This document shows positions 1 through 7,708 of a stretch of 44,554 nucleotides of DNA, in pieces. The DNA lies in contig NZ_AMXD01000016.1 of NCBI RefSeq assembly GCF_000310185.1, forward strand, positions 1 through 44,554. The letters run 5' to 3'. The translations under genes were made by a program, and so were the position numbers. The notes beneath the pieces are model-generated. The model searched no databases. It saw only the letters and a program-made list of their open reading frames with translations, and was not told where the DNA came from. Numbering within the stretch: position 1 is the stretch's first letter; every line of letters begins with the position of its first letter. The DNA comes from Thauera aminoaromatica S2 (GTDB lineage Bacteria; Pseudomonadota; Gammaproteobacteria; Burkholderiales; Rhodocyclaceae).

Positions 1-1
1 G

Positions 2-76
2 GCCGCCCCCTCGGCGGACGCCCACGACGCCAGCACGCGCGGCCTGATCGAGCGCTACCGCGCCCGCCCGCGCTGA
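2..76 (+). CDS. C-terminal end of an unidentified CDS (partial)
   Basis: An open frame enters from the left edge and stops with TGA at 74-76. Its last residues read STRGLIERYRARPR. The arginine- and alanine-rich, high-GC codon use fits a real C-terminus, but 24 residues are too few to name a family. It could be a chance open frame. Confidence 0.4.
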   Translation, partial: AAPSADAHDASTRGLIERYRARPR

Positions 77-114
77 GCGCCGCGGCGCGAGGTGCCTGCG
101 GGGCGGCCTTTCTT

Positions 115-143
115 GCGGGAGCGACGCGCGTCCTCGATCGCGA
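115..143 (+). repeat. REP-like repeat, degenerate copy
   Basis: This stretch begins GCGGGAGCGACGCGCGT and ends CGATCGCGAT. It is a diverged copy of the intergenic repeat whose core is GGGAGCGACGCAAGTCGCGA. It lies just before a broken gene. Confidence 0.45.
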
Positions 144-170
144 TGGGCGAGGGCCATACGCGGCCACAGG

Positions 171-455
171 ATGCAAGCCTTCCCTCACCATCCCTTAGTC
201 TCCCGCATGCTCGCCTTCCAGGACGACTACCCCGAGAAGCGCCCGAGAGGCAGCGAGCCGCCGCTGCGCTTCATCACCGCCGCGCTGTGGGGCGACGACC
301 TCGACCCACGCCGCTCGGCCCGGTCCTCGAGATCCATGGGCGCTTCAAGGAGGTCAAGGGTCGCAAGGTGATCGTCGAGGCCAAGGCCGCGGCCGCTGGC
401 GTGCTCGCCGCGCGCGGCGAAGTCGTCGCGGTGCGGATGCCCGGCAACTTCAAGG
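171..455 (+). pseudogene. Broken hotdog-fold (PaaI-type) thioesterase
   Basis: Two frames carry pieces of one protein. The frame starting at 171 gives an N-terminus (MLAFQDDYPEK) and then RFITAALWGDDLDP. From about 306 homology moves to another frame, which gives PTPLGPVLEIHGRFKEVKG and ARGEVVAVRMPGNF, the typical last strands of a PaaI-like acyl-CoA thioesterase. One extra base near 306 would rejoin the frames. The middle of the domain, where such enzymes carry a YGCG-like motif and the catalytic helix, is missing, so an internal deletion is likely as well. An insertion sequence begins 58 bases downstream. The thioesterase call rests on remembered family motifs. Confidence 0.6.
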
Positions 456-512
456 CCCGAAGGTTCGGACAAGCGCCGTCGCGAGCAGGGTGCGGGCGGG
501 CGCAGGACGACA

Positions 513-533
513 CTAGGAGTCTGCGCGGCAGAA
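513..533 (+). repeat. Left terminal inverted repeat of the IS
   Basis: It begins CTAGGAGTCTGCGCGG and is the exact reverse complement of 2052-2072 over 21 bases. Confidence 0.9.
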
Positions 534-578
534 GCCAAGCGTCGGTGAGTTAAGTCCTCGCGGGCGTTTCGGGGCCGG

Positions 579-584
579 TAGACT
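579..584 (+). promoter_or_regulatory. -10 box of the transposase gene (leaderless start)
   Basis: TAGACT ends six bases before the transposase ATG at 591. Transcription would begin at or next to the start codon, and there is no ribosome binding site in the gap, so a leaderless message is likely. The -35 region is not obvious. Confidence 0.4.
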
Positions 585-590
585 GTCGAG

Positions 591-1913
591 ATGACGAGCT
601 ATCTGCCCTATTGCCCGCAGCAGCAGATGCTGCTGCCCCAGGCGCTGCAGGAGTGGCTACCCGAAGGCCACTTGGCGTACTTCATCAGCGACGCGGTCGA
701 CGGGTTGGATCTGAGCGCGTTCCACGCCCGGTATGCCGGTGGCGGACCGCGCAACCAGCCGTTTCATCCGGCCATGATGGTCAAGGTGCTGCTGTATGCG
801 TACGCCACGGGCGTGTTCAGTTCGCGCAAGATCGCGCGCAAGCTGCACGAGGATGTGGCGTTCCGGGTCCTGGCGGCAGACAACTTCCCGGCCCACCGCA
901 CGCTGAGCGACTTTCGCGCGGTCCATTTGAAGGAGCTGAGCGAGTTGTTCGTGCAGGTGGTGCGACTGGCCCGCGAGATGGGGCTGGTCAAGCTCGGGAC
1001 GGTGGCCATCGACGGCACCAAGGTCAAGGCAAACGCCAGCCGCCACAAGGCGATGAGTTACGGCCATATGGTGAAGGCGGAGGCCGAGTTGAAACGGCAG
1101 ATCGAGGCGCTGCTCAATCGGGCCAAGGCCGCCGACGACGCCGAGCGGAACGAGCCCGAGTGGGATGTGCCGGCCGAGATCGCGCGGCGCGAGGCGCGGC
1201 TGACGGCGATTGCTGAAGCCCGGGCGCGGCTCGAGCAGCGCCAGCGCGAGGCCGATCAGGCGCGCGGGCGCAGCGACGATGACGAGCGTCGCCCGCGCGG
1301 CGGTGACGGCAAACCGAAGGGCGGGCGCTACAAGCGCGACTTTGGAGTGCCCGAGGACAAGGCGCAGGAGAACTTCACCGATCCGGACAGCCGCATCATG
1401 AAGCGCGCCGGCGGCGGTTTCGATCCGAGCTACAACGCCCAGACGGCGGTCGACGAGACCGCCCACATCATCGTGGCGGCCGAGCTGACCAACAACGCCA
1501 GCGACGCCGGGCAACTGGCGGGGGTACTGCAGGCCGTGCGCGACAACGTCGAACACCGACCGCGCCAGGCGCTGGCCGACACCGGCTACCGCTCGGAGCA
1601 AACGTTCCGGGAACTCGACGGGTGCGGGACCGAACTGGTGGTGGCGCTGGGCCGGGAAGGTAAGCGCCGACTCGGCTTCGATCGCGAACGCAATCCGCAC
1701 ACCGCGCAGATGGCCGACAAGCTCGAGAGCGAGGCGGGCAAGAGCGCCTACCGAAAACGGAAATGGATCGCCGAACCGCCCAACGGCTGGATCAAGAACG
1801 TGTTGGGATTCCGGCAGTTCAGCCTGCGGGGCCTGGAGCGCGTCAAAGCGGAGTGGAAGCTCGTCTGTATGGCGCTGAACCTGCGCAGGATGAGCACATT
1901 GAGGACGGCATGA
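591..1913 (+). CDS. IS1182-family DDE transposase
   Basis: 440 residues, full length for the family. It should cut and rejoin DNA at the inverted repeats at 513-533 and 2052-2072. The N-terminal part (about 1-120) is the conserved DUF772-like region, with FHPAMMVKVLLYAYATGVFSS followed by the SRKIARKLHEDVAFRVLAAD segment. The likely catalytic triad is D141 (TVAIDGTKVKANAS), D330 (ALADTGYRSEQTF) and E395 (KWIAEPPNGWIKNVLGFRQF). A charged, coiled region (about 160-260) lies between the first two aspartates, as is usual in IS1182. The frame is intact. The ATG at 591 has no Shine-Dalgarno sequence but sits six bases after a TAGACT box. IS5-like naming is an alternative, but length and motif layout favour IS1182. 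Confidence 0.9.
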   Translation: MTSYLPYCPQQQMLLPQALQEWLPEGHLAYFISDAVDGLDLSAFHARYAGGGPRNQPFHPAMMVKVLLYAYATGVFSSRKIARKLHEDVAFRVLAADNFPAHRTLSDFRAVHLKELSELFVQVVRLAREMGLVKLGTVAIDGTKVKANASRHKAMSYGHMVKAEAELKRQIEALLNRAKAADDAERNEPEWDVPAEIARREARLTAIAEARARLEQRQREADQARGRSDDDERRPRGGDGKPKGGRYKRDFGVPEDKAQENFTDPDSRIMKRAGGGFDPSYNAQTAVDETAHIIVAAELTNNASDAGQLAGVLQAVRDNVEHRPRQALADTGYRSEQTFRELDGCGTELVVALGREGKRRLGFDRERNPHTAQMADKLESEAGKSAYRKRKWIAEPPNGWIKNVLGFRQFSLRGLERVKAEWKLVCMALNLRRMSTLRTA

Positions 1914-2051
1914 CGGGAAAAGGGGGCAAACCTGTCCCCGTTGCCGTCCGGCATGCGCGCCGCGCCGTCGCAAAGCAACTTGACCACGGCCTCAGTCTCG
2001 TGCCGCACCTCGCGGTTCGCCAATCATTCTGCTAGAAAACACGCTCTGGAG

Positions 2052-2072
2052 TTCTGCCGCGCAGACTCCTAG
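2052..2072 (-). repeat. Right terminal inverted repeat of the IS
   Basis: It ends GCGCAGACTCCTAG and is the exact reverse complement of 513-533. Confidence 0.9.
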
Positions 2073-2210
2073 CCTGCCAGCGCTGCCAGAAGCGCCAGCC
2101 GAGCTGCCACGCTGGCGCAAGTGGGCACGCGGCGAGCCCGCCTCGACCGCCGGATCGCCGGCAACGACGCCGCTTCCGCCATCGCACGACGCTGGCACGA
2201 TTCCTGTTAG
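2073..2210 (+). pseudogene. Orphan C-terminal reading frame next to the IS
   Basis: Directly after the right end of the IS, one frame is open for 45 codons and ends at TAG 2208-2210, with LDRRIAGNDAASAIARRW near its end. Its composition looks like a protein C-terminus, and no start codon is available inside it, so it may be the tail of a gene cut by the insertion. I could not match it to any frame on the left of the IS or to a family. Confidence 0.3.
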
Positions 2211-2334
2211 TCATCTTGGGACGAGGCTCGCGCGGCCCGCACGATCCATGCGAGCGCAGCGGGCCCGTCGGACAATCCACCCCGGAATGCGGCACCGCCG
2301 TATCCGCCCCCCCGCCGACCCCAGGGAGTGTTCC

Positions 2335-2727
2335 ATGCAGAACAAGCTGCTCGCCGACAAGTACCCGATCCACGTGCTCGAACTCGGCAAGAACGAAACC
2401 GATCACGTCCGCCTCGACGACCTGCTCGCGGCGATCGAGGCCAAGGCCGAGGCGGACCCCACCGTGCGCCTGATCGCGACCTTCGACCATCTGAGCCACA
2501 CGAAGCTGATCGGCGGCGAGATTCGCCCCGACATCCTGGCGGCGAAGAATCTCATCTTCTGTTTCGGCGTGAAGCTGCTCGATCCCAACATGATGGCGGT
2601 CCGCCCGCGCTCGATCGGCTTTGCCGAGTTGCCCGACCGCTTCGTCATCAGCTTCCTCGAGGCGCCGATGCCCGAGGCCAACCGCAAGATGATCGAGTGG
2701 GTCACCGCCCTGCGCAAGGCCGCCTGA
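2335..2727 (+). CDS. Conserved hypothetical protein (possibly DUF6858)
   Basis: 130 residues, no signal peptide or membrane segment, so probably cytoplasmic. Visible conserved-looking blocks are LLADKYPIHVLELGKNET at the N-terminus, a central FDHLSHTKLIGGEI, and KNLIFCFGVKLLDP. It resembles small proteins that I associate with DUF6858 in betaproteobacteria, but that name is from memory. The start ATG at 2335 is preceded by AGGGAG at a good distance; an in-frame GTG or ATG further upstream would lack this site. The gene stands alone on the plus strand. No function is known to me. Confidence 0.75.
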   Translation: MQNKLLADKYPIHVLELGKNETDHVRLDDLLAAIEAKAEADPTVRLIATFDHLSHTKLIGGEIRPDILAAKNLIFCFGVKLLDPNMMAVRPRSIGFAELPDRFVISFLEAPMPEANRKMIEWVTALRKAA

Positions 2728-2743
2728 CAACCGAATCCGCCCG

Positions 2744-3013
2744 CTGGAGCGGGCGCGCGCCGCCACGTACCTTCATCCCCTGCACAGCCCCGACTCCGGC
2801 CCGATCGGCTACCTGCTCGCCGACCTCGACGAGCAGGAGGCGGTGGTCATCGACCCGCCCCCGCGCCAGACCGAGCTCATCCTGGCCCTCCTCAGCGAGC
2901 GCAGCCTGTGCCTGTGCCATGTGCTGCGGCCCCATGTCCATCAGGCAGACATGGCCGATTGCAGTGCGCCGTGCGACTGCACCAGCGCTCAGCTGATGGT
3001 CGGCGCGGGCTGA
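2744..3013 (+). pseudogene. Start-less metallo-beta-lactamase-fold fragment
   Basis: The open frame reads HPLHSPDSGPIGYLLADL, then VVIDPPPRQTELILALL and VLRPHVHQADMADC, and ends at TGA 3011-3013. This matches the N-terminal third of MBL-fold hydrolases of the persulfide-dioxygenase type: a substrate-side strand, a xVIDP turn, and an HxHxDH metal motif degraded here to HVHQAD. Between the previous in-frame stop (2690) and this segment there is no ATG, GTG or TTG; only a CTG at 2744 could start it. The protein would end soon after the first metal ligands, so it could not form the active site. The stop lies two bases from the convergent stop of the patatin gene. A short functional CTG-started protein is possible but less likely. 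Confidence 0.45.
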
Positions 3014-3014
3014 G

Positions 3015-4274
3015 TCAGGTTTCGCCGAGCGCTTCCGCCTCGATCGGACGGCCTCCCGCGACGCGCGCGGCGAACTCGTCGGCGAGCCGCTCGCTTTCCG
3101 CGATCGCGCGCCGCCACACCACCGCGCGTCCTGCGTGGTCGGCGCCATAGGTCTTGAAGTCGCGCCGATCGGGCAGCTTGGCGTTGGGCAGGCGGGCGAT
3201 CCACTCGGCGTCCGGCACCAGCAGCACCACGTTGTCCAGGCGCGCGGTAGCGCGATGGCGCGTGCGCAGCGACTTGTCCAGCCAACCCGGAACGACGCTG
3301 GGCTGGAAATGCGGGTAGAGCACGAGCCGGGGCGCCTCTGCACGGGTTTCGTCGCGCGGCCGCCGCCCCATCGTCGTCTCGCCGTCCTCTTGGCTACCCG
3401 CATTCCCGGCCATCCTGCCGGGACTGCGCTCGCCCGCGCGTTGCGCTGCCGCAAGGCTGTTCCCCTCCCCGCGCAGCACCGAGGCGTAATCCAGGTGCAG
3501 GTGGTAGTCGGTGATGCCGCCATCCCAGTACGCACCCGGCGGCGCGCCGGGAATATCGTGCACCGCCTGCAGCCAGAACGGGATCGAGCAACTCGCCACC
3601 AGCGCCTCGAAGGCGTTGTAGGGGCCCAGCGCACAAGTGCGCCCGGCGTAGTCGTCCATCGCGAAAGGCAAGGCATCGCGCGGATCGGAGAACACCACGC
3701 GCTCCAGCCAGTCGCCCATGCGCGCACGGCTGTGCAGGTTGGCGGCGTAGGCACCCGCGTAGCCCGCGAGCGTGCGCAGCCGTCCCTCGCGACGCAGCAA
3801 GGGATGCACACCGTGGCTGGTGAAGAGATGCAGGCGAAAGCGCGGGTGGCGCAGCAGCTCGCCGGTGCGCGCGCCCAGGTGGGTGGCGAGGCGTGCACGG
3901 AAGGCGCGACTGACCGCCGCCGCGCCGGGCTGACGGACGGGCCGGCCACCGGCACGCGCTTTCTCCACCGCATCGGCGTCGAGGTAACTCTCCTCGACGT
4001 AGTGGTGCGCCATTTCGGCGAGCGCTGCATCGGCATCGGCGAGGCATGCGCTGGCCATGCGCCAGGCGCCGATCGAGGCGCCGAGCAGGTGCACCGGCGC
4101 ACCCGCGCCCGCCAGCCAATGGCCGAAGACGAAGCGATCGAGCGGATTGAGGATGAGGCCCTTGGGGCCGCCGGCCGCGCCGGGGATCGCAAGGACGTCG
4201 GCGGGCGCCAAGCCGCGCTCGCGCAACTGCGCACGCGCCGCCGGACCAGCCAGGATGCGCAGCGCCGGCTTCAT
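3015..4274 (-). CDS. Patatin-like phospholipase domain protein
   Basis: 419 residues, a predicted cytoplasmic serine acyl hydrolase acting on lipid esters. The oxyanion segment PGAAGGPKGL is at about 31-40, the nucleophile elbow GASIGAWR (G-x-S-x-G) at about 65-72, and the catalytic aspartate in WDGGITDYH at about 255; together they form the patatin Ser-Asp dyad. After HLDYASVLRGEG there is an insertion of roughly 45 polar residues (about 268-312) before the conserved VLYPHFQPSVVPGWLDK block resumes. The insert looks low-complexity and strand-specific. Its start (ATG at 4274) is 25 bases behind the stop of the exported protein gene, so the two are probably co-transcribed. Substrate unknown. 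Confidence 0.85.
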   Translation of the reverse strand: MKPALRILAGPAARAQLRERGLAPADVLAIPGAAGGPKGLILNPLDRFVFGHWLAGAGAPVHLLGASIGAWRMASACLADADAALAEMAHHYVEESYLDADAVEKARAGGRPVRQPGAAAVSRAFRARLATHLGARTGELLRHPRFRLHLFTSHGVHPLLRREGRLRTLAGYAGAYAANLHSRARMGDWLERVVFSDPRDALPFAMDDYAGRTCALGPYNAFEALVASCSIPFWLQAVHDIPGAPPGAYWDGGITDYHLHLDYASVLRGEGNSLAAAQRAGERSPGRMAGNAGSQEDGETTMGRRPRDETRAEAPRLVLYPHFQPSVVPGWLDKSLRTRHRATARLDNVVLLVPDAEWIARLPNAKLPDRRDFKTYGADHAGRAVVWRRAIAESERLADEFAARVAGGRPIEAEALGET

Positions 4275-4299
4275 CGCGCCGTCGCCTCCGCGCGGCCCC

Positions 4300-4755
4300 T
4301 CACGGCCTGATCGGCTCCCACCCCGGGTGGTCGTACTCGCGACCGTAGAAGTTCAGCGTCTCGGCGACCCGCAGCAGGCCGAGCCGCTTGGCTTGCAGGC
4401 GCGGCGCATCGCGCATGAGCCCGGCGCCATCGCTGATGTCGCCGAGCAGCCATTGCAGGTGGCGGCCGGGACGGCTGTGGAAGTCGCGCCCCTCGCTGAT
4501 CATGGCGACCTGGCGCAGGATCTCGCCGGCGAGCGCGACCTGCGCAGCCTCGTCCATGGCCGGGTCGGACACGCGTGCGGCGACGGTCTCGCGCAGTTGC
4601 AGCATGCCGGCGCGCAGCTTCTCGTCGGCGGGGCGCGGCAACTCGTCGGCCGATGCCTGCAGCTTGGGTTGCGGGCGTGTGTCGTCGGCGGCGAGAACGG
4701 GAACAGGGGCGGCACACAGCGCCGCGATGGCGGCGCTCAGGAAGGCGAGGCGCAT
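4300..4755 (-). CDS. Exported hypothetical protein
   Basis: 151 residues. MRLAFLSAAIAALCAAPVPVLA is a clear Sec signal peptide with cleavage likely after VLA, so the mature protein is periplasmic. The rest looks helical, with KLRAGMLQLRETVAARVSD and LQWLLGDISDGAGLMRDA as the best conserved-looking stretches, and has no cysteine pair or heme motif. An open frame continues upstream to 4875, but the ATG at 4755 is chosen because it begins the signal peptide and has GGAG seven to eight bases ahead. It sits between the PEP-binding protein gene (70 bases upstream) and the patatin gene (25 bases downstream), all leftward, suggesting one operon. Family not recognised. Confidence 0.75.
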   Translation of the reverse strand: MRLAFLSAAIAALCAAPVPVLAADDTRPQPKLQASADELPRPADEKLRAGMLQLRETVAARVSDPAMDEAAQVALAGEILRQVAMISEGRDFHSRPGRHLQWLLGDISDGAGLMRDAPRLQAKRLGLLRVAETLNFYGREYDHPGWEPIRP

Positions 4756-4825
4756 GCACGATCTCCGGTTGGATGCGAACGGTCGCCATCCTACCCGGGC
4801 GGCCCCTGAAAGCGCTTGAACTGAA

Positions 4826-7471
4826 TCAAGCCGCCACCGAGTCCTGCACCACGACGACACGTTGCCCGGGCGCATCGGCGTACAGCGTGGGTGCCTGCGC
4901 GGGCTCGGCCACGTGCACCACCGTGCTCCAGTCCGCGTCGTCCGGCAGCAGCGTGCCGAGCCGGTTGGGCCAACGCAGGATCGCCGCCTCGTCGAGTACG
5001 TTGCCCGCCATCCGGGGGAACAGCGCGAAGTACAGCAGGTCGGCCTCGATCAGCTCGTTGAGGAAGTGGGTGCCGAGCGAGACGTCGGGCACCAGGTGCT
5101 CGTGCATGGCGACGATCTCGCACAGCGCGGCGACGTGATTGATCTCGGAGAACAGCACCGGGATGCCGAGAAAGGGGTCCTTCGAGCCCCAGCGCCCGGG
5201 GCCGAGCATCAGCACGCAACGTTCGTCGGCAAGCGCGTTGAGGCGGCCGAGCACGCGCGTCACCGCCAGGCGGCGGGCCTGGTCGAGCGCGGCGAAGGCA
5301 GCCGGGCGCACCAGCACGATGCGCTCGGGGCGAATCACCCGGCTCGGTCCGATCACTGCACCGCACGCTTCCACCAGGCGCGGCGCGTCGGCCGGCGGCT
5401 CCACGCCCTGCACGCCCTCGACGCTGCGCACCTGCATCGGCCGGCACTGCAGCAGGTTGATGCGGTAGCCGCCGTCGGGAACGAAATTGAGCGCGAACTC
5501 GATCTCCACCGGATGCGCGTAGGCCGCGTGCAGCGCGCGCAGCAGCGTGCGCAGGTCGGCGACGAAATCGGTGTGGGCGATCAGCCCGTCGAAGGTCAGA
5601 AAGGCCGGACGGTCCTCGGCCTCGCGCGTCGTGAACAGCGCGTGCGGAAAATCCGCATGGCCGCGCACCAGCTCGGCGAAGGGGCCCGAGACCACCTCGC
5701 CGCGCTCCAGGTCGAGGCTGTCCATGCGGCGCTGGGCATGGCGCGCGATCGCACCGAAGCTGGTCTCCGGGCGCAGCTCGGGCGCATCGAGCGCGATCAG
5801 GCGGGTGTAGTCGTCGTCGGCGCGATCCACCGCACGCGTGCCCAGACCGGCGACCAGGCGCACCACGCCCGCCTTCATGTCGATGCGCGGGTTCCACGGG
5901 TAGGGATTGACCGACAGCCCGACGCCGGCCGCGTGCGGGTTGAACCAGCGCCCGCCGGCGGTGCCCGAGACGCGCATGATCAGCAGCGCCATCTGCTCGT
6001 GCTCGTCGAGCAGGCCGCGGCGCTGGCGGTAGCGCAGCGCCGACTCCGACAGCGTGCTCGCATACACCTGGCGAACGGCGTCGAGCAGCGCGGCGAGGCG
6101 CTCCTCGCGCGTGCCGCGGTTGGCGCAGAACACGCTGTCGTACTGGCCGGCGAAGGCGTTGCCGTAGCGGTCCTCCAGGCGCGAACTGGAGCGCACGATG
6201 AAAGGCCACTCGCCAAAATAATCCAGCATGCCCTCGAACTGGCGCAGGGTGGATTCGGGGAAGCGGCCGCGCAGGATGCGTGCGCGGGCGCCCTCCTCTC
6301 CGTCGAGGCCCTGGAGGAAGCAGTCGGCCTCGCGCTGGCGGCGGCGCACCCACCACAGCCCGTTGATCACGAAGAAGGTATCGAAGACCTCGCTGCCGAC
6401 ATGGAAGGAGTCGTGCGCCTCGAGGCGGGCGTGCAGTGCAGGCGCGTCGCGGCGCACGATCGCGCGCGCGATCAGCATGCCCGCGGCCTTGCCGCCGATG
6501 GTGCCGATGCCGATCATGCGCGCGCGCACCGCGAGCAGGTCGTCGAGGTTCAGGTAGCGCGCGATCAGCTCCTGCAGGCCAGCCTCGTCGGGAAACAGCA
6601 GGCCCGCCAGGCGGGCGAAGGCGGCGGCCTCGCCGGCCAGCTCGGGCGCCCCGGCCGCGCGCAGGGCGGCGAAGGTTCGCGCCTGATCGAAGAGGCGCTG
6701 CCAGTGGCTGCGGATCTGTTCGTCCTCCAGCCCCTGCCAGCCCGAGCCCGCGAGGATCTCGGCCACCGTGCCGCTGTCGGCGACCGCGCGGAAGCGATCG
6801 CCCGGCTCCCAGGCGTGGATCAGGTTCATCGCCGCGGCCGAGCGGTGCTGCACCTTGATCGGCCGGATGTAGAGCCGATCGCGGCAGCGGAACACGTCGA
6901 GCAGGTACTGCGTCGTCTCGGTGATCATGTCCATGCCCGCGCGCGCATGTCGATGGCGCAGCACGCCGAAGTAGGTCACCGTGTCGAGGTCGAAGAGCCG
7001 CGGGCAGGTGAGGCGAAAGAAGTTGCCGAGCATGCGGTCGGACAGCCAGGCGTCGGCGAGGTCCGAAAGGCAGTCGAAGACATACATGGTCTCGCGACCG
7101 GCGGCCTCGATCACCGAATGCACCTGATCGACGAAGGCGTCGAAGCCGTCCTCGGGACGCGGGGTGAACAGCTCGGCGCCGCTGTCCCCGGCGAGCAGCG
7201 GAGGATGCGCGGCGAAACGGAAATAGATCAGCCGCCGTCCCTGCGCCTGCGCCGCGGCCGCATAGGGCAGCACCAGCGCGCGGTAGTCGTCCAGCGCCTG
7301 CACCTGCCAGACGATGTTGTCGCCGCGCGCCACGCCACGCAGCATGGCGTCGAGGTCGGGCAGGCCGGTGGTCGGGGCGAAGGTGGCGGGGAGCGTGGGA
7401 GCGGACTTGGCGGGAGACGTGGGAAGATCGGACGGGATGGGTCCGGCCGACGTCGGAACGGCAGAATTCAT
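4826..7471 (-). CDS. PEP/pyruvate-binding (PPDK N-terminal-like) protein with degenerate RecA/KaiC-like domain
   Basis: 881 residues, cytoplasmic. Residues about 35-250 look like a KaiC/RecA fold: TTGLPDLDAMLRG at the start and YVFDCLSDLADAW at the place of Walker B, but the P-loop is replaced by DNIVWQV, so ATP binding there is doubtful. From about 330 onward comes the ATP-grasp domain of pyruvate phosphate dikinase and PEP synthase (MIGIGTIGGKAAGM, then PFIVRSSSRLEDRYGNAFAG), ending in the family block GPGRWGSKDPFLGIPV and VSLGTHFLNELIEADLLYF. The phosphohistidine swivel and PEP-binding barrel are absent, so it is not a complete dikinase. The frame opens at a TTG (7489), but AGGAG lies six bases before the ATG at 7471, which I take as the start. 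It heads a three-gene leftward run with an exported protein and a lipase. Role unknown. Confidence 0.85.
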   Translation of the reverse strand: MNSAVPTSAGPIPSDLPTSPAKSAPTLPATFAPTTGLPDLDAMLRGVARGDNIVWQVQALDDYRALVLPYAAAAQAQGRRLIYFRFAAHPPLLAGDSGAELFTPRPEDGFDAFVDQVHSVIEAAGRETMYVFDCLSDLADAWLSDRMLGNFFRLTCPRLFDLDTVTYFGVLRHRHARAGMDMITETTQYLLDVFRCRDRLYIRPIKVQHRSAAAMNLIHAWEPGDRFRAVADSGTVAEILAGSGWQGLEDEQIRSHWQRLFDQARTFAALRAAGAPELAGEAAAFARLAGLLFPDEAGLQELIARYLNLDDLLAVRARMIGIGTIGGKAAGMLIARAIVRRDAPALHARLEAHDSFHVGSEVFDTFFVINGLWWVRRRQREADCFLQGLDGEEGARARILRGRFPESTLRQFEGMLDYFGEWPFIVRSSSRLEDRYGNAFAGQYDSVFCANRGTREERLAALLDAVRQVYASTLSESALRYRQRRGLLDEHEQMALLIMRVSGTAGGRWFNPHAAGVGLSVNPYPWNPRIDMKAGVVRLVAGLGTRAVDRADDDYTRLIALDAPELRPETSFGAIARHAQRRMDSLDLERGEVVSGPFAELVRGHADFPHALFTTREAEDRPAFLTFDGLIAHTDFVADLRTLLRALHAAYAHPVEIEFALNFVPDGGYRINLLQCRPMQVRSVEGVQGVEPPADAPRLVEACGAVIGPSRVIRPERIVLVRPAAFAALDQARRLAVTRVLGRLNALADERCVLMLGPGRWGSKDPFLGIPVLFSEINHVAALCEIVAMHEHLVPDVSLGTHFLNELIEADLLYFALFPRMAGNVLDEAAILRWPNRLGTLLPDDADWSTVVHVAEPAQAPTLYADAPGQRVVVVQDSVAA

Positions 7472-7521
7472 CAGGAGCTCCTCGGACAAGGCCTGCGAGC
7501 GCGATTATGCGCGCAAGCCCC

Positions 7522-7537
7522 GCGGGAACTTTCCCGC
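7522..7537. promoter_or_regulatory. 16-bp palindrome in a divergent promoter region
   Basis: GCGGGAACTTTCCCGC has two perfect 7-base arms around CT. It lies between the divergent PEP-binding protein and cytochrome genes, four bases before the sigma-54-like site. It could bind a dimeric regulator; no family is assigned. Confidence 0.35.
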
Positions 7538-7540
7538 AGC

Positions 7541-7557
7541 TTGGCATTCTTCTTGCC
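7541..7557 (+). promoter_or_regulatory. Sigma-54 (-24/-12) promoter match
   Basis: TTGGCATTCTTCTTGCC carries GG and GC exactly ten bases apart, with TGGCA and TTGC matching the RpoN consensus. It points at the cytochrome gene that starts at 7709, giving a leader of about 140 bases. Chance matches occur in GC-rich DNA, so activity is an inference. Confidence 0.5.
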
Positions 7558-7708
7558 TTGCAAACCGTCGAACGATCGTGCTGCGGCATCATCGGCCGGC
7601 GGCCGCGCGCCCTCGTGCCGGGAATCCGCCCCTTCCCGCCTCGCCTTCGAGTTCCGCAAGAGCCTAGACCGGCACCCGACGCATCACTCCCGACTCCTCA
7701 CGCCCGAA

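Larger units (their letters stand above)
513..2072 (+). mobile_element. IS1182-type insertion sequence
   Basis: A 1.56-kb element holding one DDE transposase gene (591-1913), bounded by perfect inverted repeats at 513-533 and 2052-2072 (21 of 21 bases). Both ends finish in the palindrome CTAG, so the true element may be 517-2068 flanked by a duplicated CTAG target. No longer direct repeat is visible. The element appears intact. The broken thioesterase on its left and an orphan C-terminal reading frame on its right suggest insertion into already decaying DNA or an accompanying deletion. Confidence 0.85.
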
